Origin: Ashinkailepas kermadecensis
Taxonomy: Eukaryota > Arthropoda > Thecostraca > Neolepadidae
Assembly: GCA_034440615.1 (NCBI GenBank)
Contig: JAOTOM010005140.1
Location: forward strand, 833,001 to 897,000
Length of the DNA stretch: 64,000 bases
Direction of reading: 5' to 3'
In this document: positions 43,632 through 61,960 of the stretch, piece by piece
Numbering within the stretch: position 1 is the stretch's first letter
Layout of the letters: the number at the start of each line of letters is the position of its first letter
Made by a program: the position numbers and the translations under genes
Notes under the pieces: model-generated
Databases searched by the model: none
Told to the model about the DNA's origin: nothing
What the model saw: the letters and a program-made list of their open reading frames with translations, nothing else

Positions 43632-44399
43632 GGTTCCGCGTGTTGTCACCTTTCAGCTATTTTGCACTGAATTGTTTGCCCACAACATAAGCGTTTACAT
43701 TCCGTTTCAACCGGGTGCCACATGATGTAATTGTAGCATTTCGTTTCAAGTGGCGGATATTCTAAGGTGCACCAGGTGTGCTACAGAAATGATTGAGGTG
43801 ACTGATCACCCGTGTGGTAAGGCCCTGAGGGTTAGACCCTGTGTGGTTAGGCTCTGAGGACGAACACCATACCATGTGTTTTTATTTATTGTGTTTTTCG
43901 TTGCCTCAGTCTGTCAGCATGCCAATCCTGGTCTGCAACACACTGGATCAAAACATTTCCAGCTTGCGATCACCCGTCATTACTGTTTCTGATCCTCTCC
44001 AGCATCAATCATGAAACTTAATTGACCATGGGACAGCAAGTAAGCTACATTCTTGCTTATTCTTTCTACTCACCAACATCGGTGAACATTTATAACTGGG
44101 GCATCTTAAAGATGTATAGTACTAAATCATGGAAACTATGGCACACCACATACCCATTAGTGAGGCTGTAATGAGCTTGCATCCCCCCCCCACACACACA
44201 CACGCACATAGCGGAAGTTGAGTACATTTTATTTCAACAGTAATACTAATGGTTTCACTCGCACCAGGAAGATAAGCCTATTATTACAAAAGAAGCCATC
44301 CGACGTGAAAAGAGTTCCAAGTCCAGCGAGAAGTGTGAATTTAAAAGTACTTATATTGCGATGATAGTTCTTTTCCAGTAAAACATGTTGCTGTTAGCC
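43632..44399. other. Unmatched central segment
   Basis: No gene recognised; C/CA-rich run near 44,184-44,208. Confidence 0.45.
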
Positions 44400-44564
44400 A
44401 TAGGCGCGTCCAGCCCCCCCGCTTAGCGGTGTAAGATGTGTGTTAACTATTAAATTTATAGAGTTATGTATCGAAAAGTGCTCATGGTACTTTGCGAAAT
44501 TCCTGGATGCGTCCCTGCTGTTGACCCTGGCCCTCCCACTTTTTTTAGATGTTCCTACGCCTAT
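44400..44564. mobile_element. 165-bp MITE-like element with ATAGGCG ends
   Basis: Starts ATAGGCGCGTCCAG and ends GTTCCTACGCCTAT, giving short inverted termini. Related to 39,449-39,620. Confidence 0.55.
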
Positions 44565-46870
44565 GGTTTATTTTGAGCTCCTGGGGGACATTTGTGGGAC
44601 CCAGCAAGACTGGGGCTCCGGTATAGCTTCCCGTGGTCCTGGCGCGACCTTTCGGGCCCAGGTACGTAATTCCGGTGGAATCGACGCCAGTTTTCTGGGC
44701 TCGACGCATTTTTTTGTGACTTCTAATTTTCTTTTCAAGTCGGGGTCCCGGCCTGATTTTCCGGCCCCGGTGTCATATTTTTCCCAACGCGATTTTGTTC
44801 GAGCTCTGGTGCGTTTCTTCGGTGCCGTACACGATTTTTTAGGGTATCTGGTGATATGTTCCGAGTTCCGGAGCGATTTTCCTGACTCGGACATCTATTT
44901 GTTCGAAATCTCTCCTTATTTTGGAGGGCTCCGGCTTTATTTTTGTCGGATCCCGATGCGATTTTCGAGGCCATGCTGTGGTTACTTGGGGTCATCGACG
45001 CCAATTTTGGGGAGTCTGGAGGGGAATTTCTGATGCCGCGACCATAATTTTTGGAACTACCAACGGGAACTGTGGATCCCGAGCACGATATTTGGGAGAC
45101 TCAGCGCGAGTTCGCGGGGCGCGTTGTACGTAGCTGAGCCCCTGAGCGCGATTTGGGGAGCTCCGGCGCAAATTATCGGGCTCGGTGCGATGTTTTTGAT
45201 GCCCACTGCATTTATTTACTGACCCCTACCCGAACTATGGGAGCCCTGACGCGAATGCATGGGCCCCGAGGCGATTTTTGGGGATCCCGGCGCGATCCTT
45301 GGGAGCCCACCCGTTCAGGGTGGTTTCTTCTTTGGTATGTCGCTGCGGCTCAACGAGTTTTTTTTTTCAGCCGACGGCACCCTTCAGAGTAGAATGGCCA
45401 TTCGCCCTTCAACTTTCTTTCGGGACCTGTTCTGAATTATCCGGTGCTCGGGTCGATTCGATGGAGTCCCATTGTGATTTTTTTTAGTATCGAATTATAT
45501 TTTTGTAACCCCCCTGTGGGATATTTTTGGGCTACAGTACGATTCTTCGGGTTCCCGGTGCATTTTTTCCGTGCCCCAACACGCTTCTTTTCCGGGGTCC
45601 GACGCTATTCTTTTATAGTCTTTGACGCCTTTTTTTGTGGCCGCGGAGTGATATTCCGGATAGGCTTTGATTTTCGGGAAGTCAGCTGCGACTTGTCGGC
45701 TCTGGCTGGACTTTTTGGGCCCCCAGTGTGATTTTCAAGGGCAGCGACGCGACTTTTGGGGTCTAAGTGCGATTTTTTTGGTGGTCTCGATGAGACTTCT
45801 GGGACACCCGGTACCCCTACCGAGCTTCAAGCCCCTACCGTAATTTTCAGGGGCCCAAGCGCGACTTTTTGGTACCCCCAGGCTCAGTGTAATTTTCAGG
45901 GTCCGGCCCGACCTTTTGGGGTCACGTCGTGATTTTCAAGGACCCCGGCACGACATTTTGGTCCCCAGCGTCATTTTCATGGGCCCAGGCGCGAAGTTTT
46001 GAAGCCACCAACGTGATTTGCAGGGACCCTGGTCCGACTTTTTGGTAACCCAGTGCGATCTCAGGGGCCCCGGCCTGATCTTTTGGCCCCCCAGCGTGAT
46101 TTTCAGTGGCCCAACCTGTCTTTTTGGGGCCTATCGTGAACTTCATGCACCCCAGTACGACTTTTTTGGCCCTGGCGTGATTTTCAAGGGCCCGGTCCGT
46201 CTTTTGGGGTCCCAGCGTCATTTGCAAGGTCCCGGCGAGACTTCTTGGCCCCAGCGTGATTGCCAGGTACTCCGGCACGGCCTTTTGAGGCCCTGGCGTG
46301 ATTTTCGGTGCGACTTTTTGGAGGCCCCGGTGCGAATTTTTTGGGGCCCCAGTGGTATTTTCAGGGGCCCCAATCCCACTTTTTGGAGCACCCATCGTCA
46401 TTTGTAGGGTCTCCGAAACGATCTTTGGAGCCCTAATGTGGTTTTCAGGGACCTTGGTGTGATTTTTGGGCCTCCTGTGTCGTTTTCAGGGGCTTCTGCT
46501 CGGTTTGCTGGGCCCCAATGCGATTTTTAGAGTCCCCGTACGATTGTTGGGGCCCCAGCGTCATTTTGAAGAGATCCGGTGTGACTTTCTTGGGTACCCC
46601 AATGTGATTTGTAGGAGCCGACTGCGATTTTTGGGACCCCAATGTGATTTCCAGGGGCCGTAGTGCGATTTGGGGTCCCAGTGTCATTTTCAGGAACCCT
46701 TGCTCGACTCTTTGGGGCCTCCAATGTGATCTGTAGAGGTCCAATGCGATTTTGGTGGGCCCCAGCGGGATTTTTAGGGGGCCTTACAAAATTGTCCGAA
46801 CCCCTGCTTGATTTTGGGGGCCGACAACCTCTCAGGGGCCACGACCCCTTTTGCCCTCCTCCTTCAGTAC
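44565..46870. repeat. Right arm: degenerate ~21-bp repeat, inverted
   Basis: Units such as CAGCGTGATTTTCAGGGGCC and CGACTTTTTGGGGCCCC are the reverse complement of the left arm. Confidence 0.8.
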
Positions 46871-46877
46871 GCCACTG

Positions 46878-47104
46878 ATGGCTCTCGTGCTTGCCCTAGA
46901 GAAGCCTACACCCATGAGTAAGGTGCTGCAAGCGGTAAAATGCGCAGTTGGAACCTAATGGGGAGAATACTTATGAGCATTCTCCATCTTGGAGTGAAAC
47001 ATCACTCCTCATGATCTATCCAAAAGCTGCAAATTACATCTTGAGCTCAGTGTTGACGACCGCAGATTGGTGTATATCAATTCACGATTATGTTACGATA
47101 ACGT
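46878..47104. other. Intergenic stretch
   Basis: Between the foldback-like element and the 3' end of the minus-strand gene. No feature recognised. Confidence 0.5.
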
Positions 47105-47110
47105 TTTATT
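47105..47110 (-). promoter_or_regulatory. Candidate polyadenylation signal of the CBM14 gene
   Basis: TTTATT on the plus strand is AATAAA on the gene strand, ~295 bp after the stop codon. Confidence 0.45.
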
Positions 47111-47402
47111 GCAACAGCGTCACTGGCACAAGCATCAGACACTATGAGTATCTCCATCAGCACAACAGGCATCACTCAAATCAGTGATCATCAACAAAAA
47201 TTTCAACAAACATTTGACATGTATGACATTTGACACTGGGTTATGACGTTATGATCTAAGATCCCCTTGCAGGATGCTGCACTGATGACGGAAAGGAAAG
47301 ATCTTGGGAGCGCAGTGGGCGACATCTATCGAAATTCAAGAGCAAACAGTTCTTCAGAAAGGTTCATGCAGGTGGCCGGGCTTTCTAGGAAAACATGCGA
47401 GC

Positions 47403-54161
<6,759 letters not shown>

Positions 54162-54565
54162 ACCGCCCTGCAACAGAGAAAACCCGGGAATTAGCGGAGA
54201 CACAGCTCAAACGGGCTCGAATAGAAACAGTCGTTAAAATACCAGCTTCAAATTATACCTGCTTATTCGTAGCTGTTGATTAGACCTCTCAGGCTTAGAG
54301 CAAGTGCATGTATGGTTATTTCGACACTTGAATGGAATACGAACGGAAGTAGCATTTTGTATGTTCGATTGTGATTTAGTATCTCCAGGAGGACCCAAAG
54401 TGCTACACATTTATTTAGTATCTTATGCCGAGCACAACACAAAACTTTAACACCACAAATACCACGAAAGATTTTAAGGTTCCTGGCGCAAGCGGTTTTG
54501 AGATACATTATAAATGGATAAGCTCTCTCTCTCAAACCAACATTCATGCACATGCACACCCAAAC

Positions 54566-54581
54566 ACACACACACACACAT

Positions 54582-54622
<41 letters not shown>
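54566..54622. repeat. (CA)n(TA)n compound microsatellite
   Basis: CA units then TA units, directly joined to the inverted exon-2 duplicate. Confidence 0.95.
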
Positions 54623-54705
54623 CGCAACTCGCCAATTCAACCTGCCGGGCCACAGATTCCCGGCTCCCGCCCTGTGGTGCGCGTGCGGCCTGTACCTGGC
54701 TCCCA
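54623..54705 (+). pseudogene. Inverted partial duplicate of CPAP exon 2
   Basis: CGCAACTCGCCAATTCAACC, then AGATTCCCGGCTCCCGCCC and GTGGTGCGCGTGCGG repeat the coding strand of exon 2 (53,300-53,420), but on the opposite strand, ~460 bp upstream of exon 1. A short deletion and substitutions separate it from the source. Confidence 0.8.
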
Positions 54706-56916
54706 TAAAATGTTCTCAGATTTCGTGAAAAAATACCATGTTCATGAAGCCGCGAGCTAAAACCTATTGCACGATTTCTAACGGAAAAGATGAAGCTGTA
54801 GCATTTAGACTGGGGCGCTGCTTATGGATGTACAGAGACTCTATAATACGGAGATCGAGGATCGAATTACAACGGGACACAATTGAAAAGTTGTCAATGG
54901 AAAAGTGTGTACCACGCGCAAATGAGTGCACCCTGAGTGGTGACGGGTCGGGTTTGCAGAGAACACGTTGAGTGCGGTTTGATCTACCTAAATATTGTTG
55001 TACCCTACAGGAAAGAAAACGCAGGCTAAACCCACGTACGATGCCTCACACGAGGCACAACTGAAGCGATATGCTACTGATGTATGAATATACATACAAA
55101 TCTACAATTTTGTGTCCAAAATATTTCATGTAATCACGGAAAGGACTACAAGATGCAAGTGACTAAATAGCTGCATTTATGCTAGGCTGGCGCTGCAATT
55201 GTTAACGGATTCTGTGGTCATTCATGTTATCGATGTCATCAAGGCATATTCATTTAGAACAAAACAAAAATGAAGTATACCTAGTCCAAATAGAAAGTGG
55301 CACAACGAGCTTTGGCTGGCTAACATGGCGATTGCTAGGAATACTAAATGCTAACGAAGAAATAGTTCGAACTAGAATACATGAATTACTAATAATTGCG
55401 TACACTTCCACGTACCAAAGCGGCTTCTAATACCATTCATCTTGAGACAGGTTGGTTTTGAAGGTAGTCAGTGGCATTGCGGCTGTCGTCTTGGTTTAAA
55501 CAAGCCAGCTTTAGAGCCGGTGAGTACCATCCAAGGCATCCTTGTATTTTAAACTAGAGTGAACCAGCCAAACGATAAGCCAAAAACAACACCGATGGTA
55601 AAAGCGAACTGCAGTCCACACAGCACAGCAAGTATTAAGAATAGTGGACTGTTGAATGTGTTGTTTTCTTTCTTCAATTGCAGCTGCTTGTCAGCACTGT
55701 CTTTTTTCATGTGCATTTGTATACGAGTCGCTTAGTATTTTTTACTCAAGTCAAATAAGTTTCTCAATAGGTTACTCATGATTGTCGCTGCTAAATGCCA
55801 TCACAGTATTGCACACATGTGTTTGTTTACAATCCGATTGCGCGAATACAATATGTCGAAGGATCAAAGTAGACAAAATTATCTGTATGTATTCTTTGGC
55901 ATAGATAACATTTTGAGAAAAAAAACTAATTAGAGACAGTCGCCACGTGCCATTATTTCAGTGCCTCTGCACACGAAGTGTATTGAATGGAAGTCATGTG
56001 ACAGAGCCGTACAAATTATTTTTACGGGGAAAGTATTTCTCCACATGCATTACCACAAAGCACTGTTCTCAACAGCGAACAACATCTAATTGTTGGAAAT
56101 ACATACTCATACAGCTAACTGTACATTCACTTTGCTACATGTTTGCCAGATCGAATTTCTTTAATTTGTTGATGCATGACTTGTATAGTCTGGGAAAGCA
56201 TTCTAAGTAGTCGATTTCCCTTCCACACAGGCCCCCCATTGAATTTTTAGAAGTGCATTTTGACTGAAAAAGTAGCCGAACCCACTTCAAATTATGAGTA
56301 TGTCAGTCTCAAAGATGTGTAGCTAGAATCCCGGTCAGTTCTGTCGCAGAGGAAATTGTTGTTACAACCCAGCATTGCTGATCATAATTTTGCCAATTAC
56401 ACGTTTCGATTTGTATGAAGTTTCTCAACAACATATCAACATTCCATTTAAAGAACACTGGCTGAGGGTTTTTACGTGAATACAATAGCACGTGGTGTGC
56501 CTCGAATCAGCACGCATTTCTTACCGTCTGTAATGTCCAGCTATTTCGTCCCTTCGTCTCGCGACAGCACAGCACAGCACAGGCGGCTCGTGGAGCGCCT
56601 CTCCAGATGTGCACGGTTCCAGGCTGCACTTGACAATGCCGGCCATACTTCCGCGCAAACTTTTATACATATACTTTCTCTGCAGTTTCGGGAGCAGCAC
56701 GGCGCGGGCGCAACCCTTTTACTTTCGGCGTGAGGCGAACCCAGTGTGGTGCGAGTGCTCCGGTCACCCAGAGACCACTCACTTGCATTTGCAGTCCAAG
56801 GAGGGGCCCAGATCTGCCATGTGTAGCTGCATTATTGTAGCCTGACCGACGTACATTACCGCTGAGCACACTAACTGGCTGGCAACACGCAGCTTAGAAA
56901 TAAAGTTTATCTTGTG
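54706..56916. other. Non-coding stretch, possible promoter side of the CBM14 gene
   Basis: No clear gene. A plus-strand frame at 56,476-56,733 (85 codons) has no recognisable motif. No convincing core promoter could be fixed without the 5'UTR exon. Confidence 0.4.
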
Positions 56917-57129
56917 CATTTCAGCGGTGTGGTAGACCTCACCCTTGTGACATTTCAGCGGTGTGGTACACCTCACCCCTGTGGCAATTCAGCGATGTGG
57001 TACACCTCACCATTGTGGCATTTCAGCGTTGTGGTACACCTCACCCTTGTGACATTTCAGCGGTGTGGTATGTACACCTCACCCTTATGACATTTCAGCG
57101 GTGTGGTACACCTCACCCTTGTGACATTT
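56917..57129. repeat. 34-bp tandem repeat, six copies
   Basis: CATTTCAGCGGTGTGGTACA starts at 56,917 and 56,951 and on at ~34 bp, one copy with a 4-bp insert. AATAAA occurs just before the array (56,899). Confidence 0.9.
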
Positions 57130-57340
57130 AGCTTGGGTGAATTGAATACTTGTGTAGTTCTGCATTCCTGTTCCGATGCATTTAATGATCAAACGATTGT
57201 TTAATCGTATGATCATAGCATCGAAGACATTCATAAACATATCAGGCTGTATGGATTTTCGCTCTGATAGCACAAGCAAGCTTTGCACAATTCATTCACC
57301 CCACAACGAATGCCCCCTCCCCCACACACCATATACATCT

Positions 57341-57545
<205 letters not shown>

Positions 57546-58291
57546 CCGCATTGTAATCCGGTTTTAACGAAGAATTATGCTGAAAAAAACGTTCGAATTT
57601 TTGGATTGACCGTCGCATCTGGAGCCAACAGAAAATATGAGATATGATAGCGTAATACATAAAGATGTATGCTTCAGTGTAAGAACGAGTGTATTGTTGG
57701 TTTGGCAAAATGATCTGAGGAGTTCATTCTTTCCCGTTAACGCTTATTGGCCCATGTTAACATCGAGAGACGCAGGAATGGCAGCTTCCATAGCTGCTCT
57801 TTTGATTCCTGCACCCATGCAAGTATGACAGAGGTTTCATGGGTGAAACCCATTCACGCTCATATTCTGACGTTCCTTGCCTGTCTTCTTTCAGAGTGCT
57901 TCTTTGAAAAGTGATGGACGATAATCAGCGCTATGTCGTGCCATAACCCACATTTTCCTCACTAGCACCACCAGACGTCCTCAGAAGCTAACAACGCACC
58001 GATTAGCTAGCAATGGGAGCGTGGCCGTGTTCTGGTGTAGTCGTGCGCGTCCCCAGCGTATTTATGAGGAAGCGCAGAGGCCCCACTGTGCTCATGATTC
58101 AGATATGCTCTGGAGCGGGATGCACCTCTACGGGGGGGGGTGAGTGATAGCAGAAGGAGTGAAGGGGAGGTACAGAAGCGATGATCCCGATGGCACACAT
58201 GAAGTGGTCAGCCTTCGGCGATATTCCAGCTGACGCTATCCAGTGGAGCTGCAGTTTAGGTGGCCGCTGTTGTCACAGCGTGTGTTGCACG
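57546..58291. other. Non-coding stretch
   Basis: No gene recognised; a G-run lies at 58,132-58,141. Confidence 0.5.
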
Positions 58292-58489
58292 TGCAACACG
58301 TGCACCGGGTGCAGCACGCGCAGCACGTGCACCGGGTGCAGCACGCGCAGCACGTGCACCGGGTGCAGCACGCGCAGCACGTGCACCGGGTGCAGCACGC
58401 GCAGCACGTGCACCGGGTGCAGCACGCGCAGCACGTGCACCGGGTGCAGCACACACAGCACGTGCACCGGGTGCAGCACCAGGGCTGCT
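58292..58489. repeat. 27-bp tandem repeat with E-box core, seven copies
   Basis: TGCACCGGGTGCAGCACGCG starts at 58,301, 58,328, 58,355 and on every 27 bp. Each unit has CACGTG and the palindrome GCACCGGGTGC. Because 27 is nine codons, Cys-rich and Ala/Arg-rich frames appear on both strands; they are not genes. Confidence 0.93.
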
Positions 58490-59561
58490 AAGTGCTCACT
58501 GATCAGCGGATCAGCGGTCGGCTGTGAGCAGGGACTGTAGGGTGACTGACGGCCCATCTGATGGCGAGTTTTTCGCAACAGCTCCAGACGAACGTCCTCC
58601 GACACAACTGGACGGAAGAATATGCAGGTGAAAAACACTGTGCAATGTTTGGCGGGATGACACCAGCATTGCTCGGGTATGTAACGCTGATTTGTGTTGT
58701 GCTTTGTCTCGACGTGTGGCTGAAGAATGTAGCATGTCTGGTATTGCAGCTGCGACTTCTGCAGTGGCAATACCAACTTCTCAAAAGCATCTTGTTTATG
58801 CATATATAGTAACAACAACTTTCTCTAATTTGCAAGATACGGCATCAGTTTGCAATACCAGTTTTGTTGGTGATCTTATACTTATATCTGGACGTCTTGA
58901 GTTGTCCGTCAGTGTGCTTTATGTCCAGAGCATACTTGATCAGTCATCAGCATAATTGATAGATGCCCATATAGGAGCCGTGTCAGATTCCGATGTAAAA
59001 CTCGCTAGATTCGTCAACACTTTAGCACCAAAAGACACTCGCGCCGAAGCAGTGTGGCAACACCTGATCGAATTTCACCCGTCAACACAGAATTGGTCGC
59101 ATAATTCCAAGCTTGCTCCGACGGCAGCCAATGTGGCTTCTTCTTCGTCTTCGCCTTCAAGTCACGCGGCGCCCCGCGGAGTCTTCAGCCGTGGCCGCAC
59201 CATCCGGATGGTCGATGCAACCCACCCGCCGAAGGTAGTCGAACATTTTGGTTGCTTCATCCTTCAGGACATACTTCATGGTGGGGAGAGGGCCACCCAC
59301 AGTCGCCACCCCTCCTCTGGATTTGCCGGACACTGTGCTAGGAGATGCTATGACATTTCGGGCTGGCCACACTGGAGGCAATATAGGTCCTCGGCTAGTC
59401 CGAGCCGGTTTAGCGTTGACCTTGTGAGTGTTGAGCACCCCAACCGGAGCTAGGACAGGGACGCCTGCTGCCAACGGGTGAGTAAATCATGACCAGGGGT
59501 CGCCTGCAGGTCGGTGTGGGTTGCTGCTATCGCGGCAGACCACTGCTTGGCCTTGACCTTG
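58490..59561. other. Non-coding stretch with an unrecognised frame
   Basis: A plus-strand frame (58,956-59,453) starts with protein-like residues (DSDVKLARFVNTLAPKDTRAEAVWQ) but has no known domain and no ATG-linked context. It may be a TE remnant. Confidence 0.25.
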
Positions 59562-59775
59562 CACATTCCGAACATCACTGAACACCAACACATTTTGAAC
59601 ACCACTGAACACCAACACGACATCGATTCCTAATATCGCTGAACACCAGCACACTACAAACATCACTAAAAACCAACATATTCCGAACATCACTGAACAC
59701 CAACATCTTCCGAAAATCACTCAACACCAACACATTCCGAACATCACCGAGAACCAGCGCATTTCGAACACCACA
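59562..59775. repeat. ~27-bp degenerate tandem repeat
   Basis: Units of the form ACATTCCGAACATCACTGAACACCAAC, about eight, with substitutions and small indels. Confidence 0.75.
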
Positions 59776-60129
59776 AGCTTCACCAGCACACTACCACATT
59801 GACTGACAACTATATCTGCTCGGAACTCGGCGCCCCTGGCAGAACCCGCCACAAATCGCTGCAGCCAAGCCGCACTCTGAAGAGCGGTATCGGACGAGCG
59901 GGACGACACCCGCGTGGCTGGCGAGACCTTGGGAGAGCCCCGGCACGGCGCGTCTGCCGCCCGCGGCGCTGCTCGCCGGTCCGTCCGTGTGCAACACGGG
60001 TGTCCTGCAGACCGGCGTTGCTCAAGGATGAAAGTGGTGTCACGGCCAGCCTCGGCTGTCGGCGGCGACTGACGGCGCCGCTGATCGATTCCGCCCGTGC
60101 CGGCGACACCGGCGCACTGAGGCAGCTAA

Positions 60130-61734
<1,605 letters not shown>

Positions 61735-61797
61735 ATGCAGGCTGTTAGTTAGTTAGTTAGTTATTGTGGTTTAGGAGCGCATCGCATGCAGGCTGTA
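61735..61797 (-). mobile_element. Tiny LINE/SINE 3' tail with target-site duplication
   Basis: CATGCAGGCTGT occurs on both sides of a ~40-bp insert. On the minus strand the insert reads GCGCTCCTAAACCACAATAA followed by four to five AACT units. Flanking direct repeats plus a tandem tetranucleotide tail mark target-primed insertion of an almost completely truncated retroelement. Confidence 0.72.
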
Positions 61798-61960
61798 ATA
61801 ACAGAAAAGAAGTTTGTTGGAAGAAAATGCATTTAAAAACATCATTCATCCCATTTCGTATGGGGCATGGATGTTGTATTGTATGCTTATGAGGGGTAAT
61901 TTGTCCCCTCAATGTTGGCTTTTCCCGATGGGCGTATGTTTTGGAAAATTATTGAGGGAC

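Larger units (their letters stand above)
40885..46877. mobile_element. ~6 kb foldback-like element with arms of a 21-bp satellite
   Basis: Outer ends are inverted repeats (CAGTGGCGTAC-GAAGG at 40,885 and its complement ending 46,877). The left arm (to ~43,370) is a long run of degenerate ~21-bp units such as GGGGCCCCTGAAAATCACGCT and GGGGCCCCAAAAAGTCG. The right arm (44,565-46,870) is the same repeat reversed. An inverted landmark lies in each arm (42,080-42,270 and 45,290-45,490). The centre holds one core segment (43,380-43,584), a CR1 3' tail, ~770 bp without match and a small MITE. No transposase is present. A target duplication is not obvious. Long arms built of short tandem repeats define foldback elements; assignment to a superfamily is open, although CAGTGGCG termini are hAT-like. 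Confidence 0.75.

Noticed and set aside
58181..58540. Cys-rich frame (repeated TCTGCSTRS), metallothionein-like at first sight
   Set aside because: It is the translation of a 27-bp tandem repeat; other frames of the same array are equally open.
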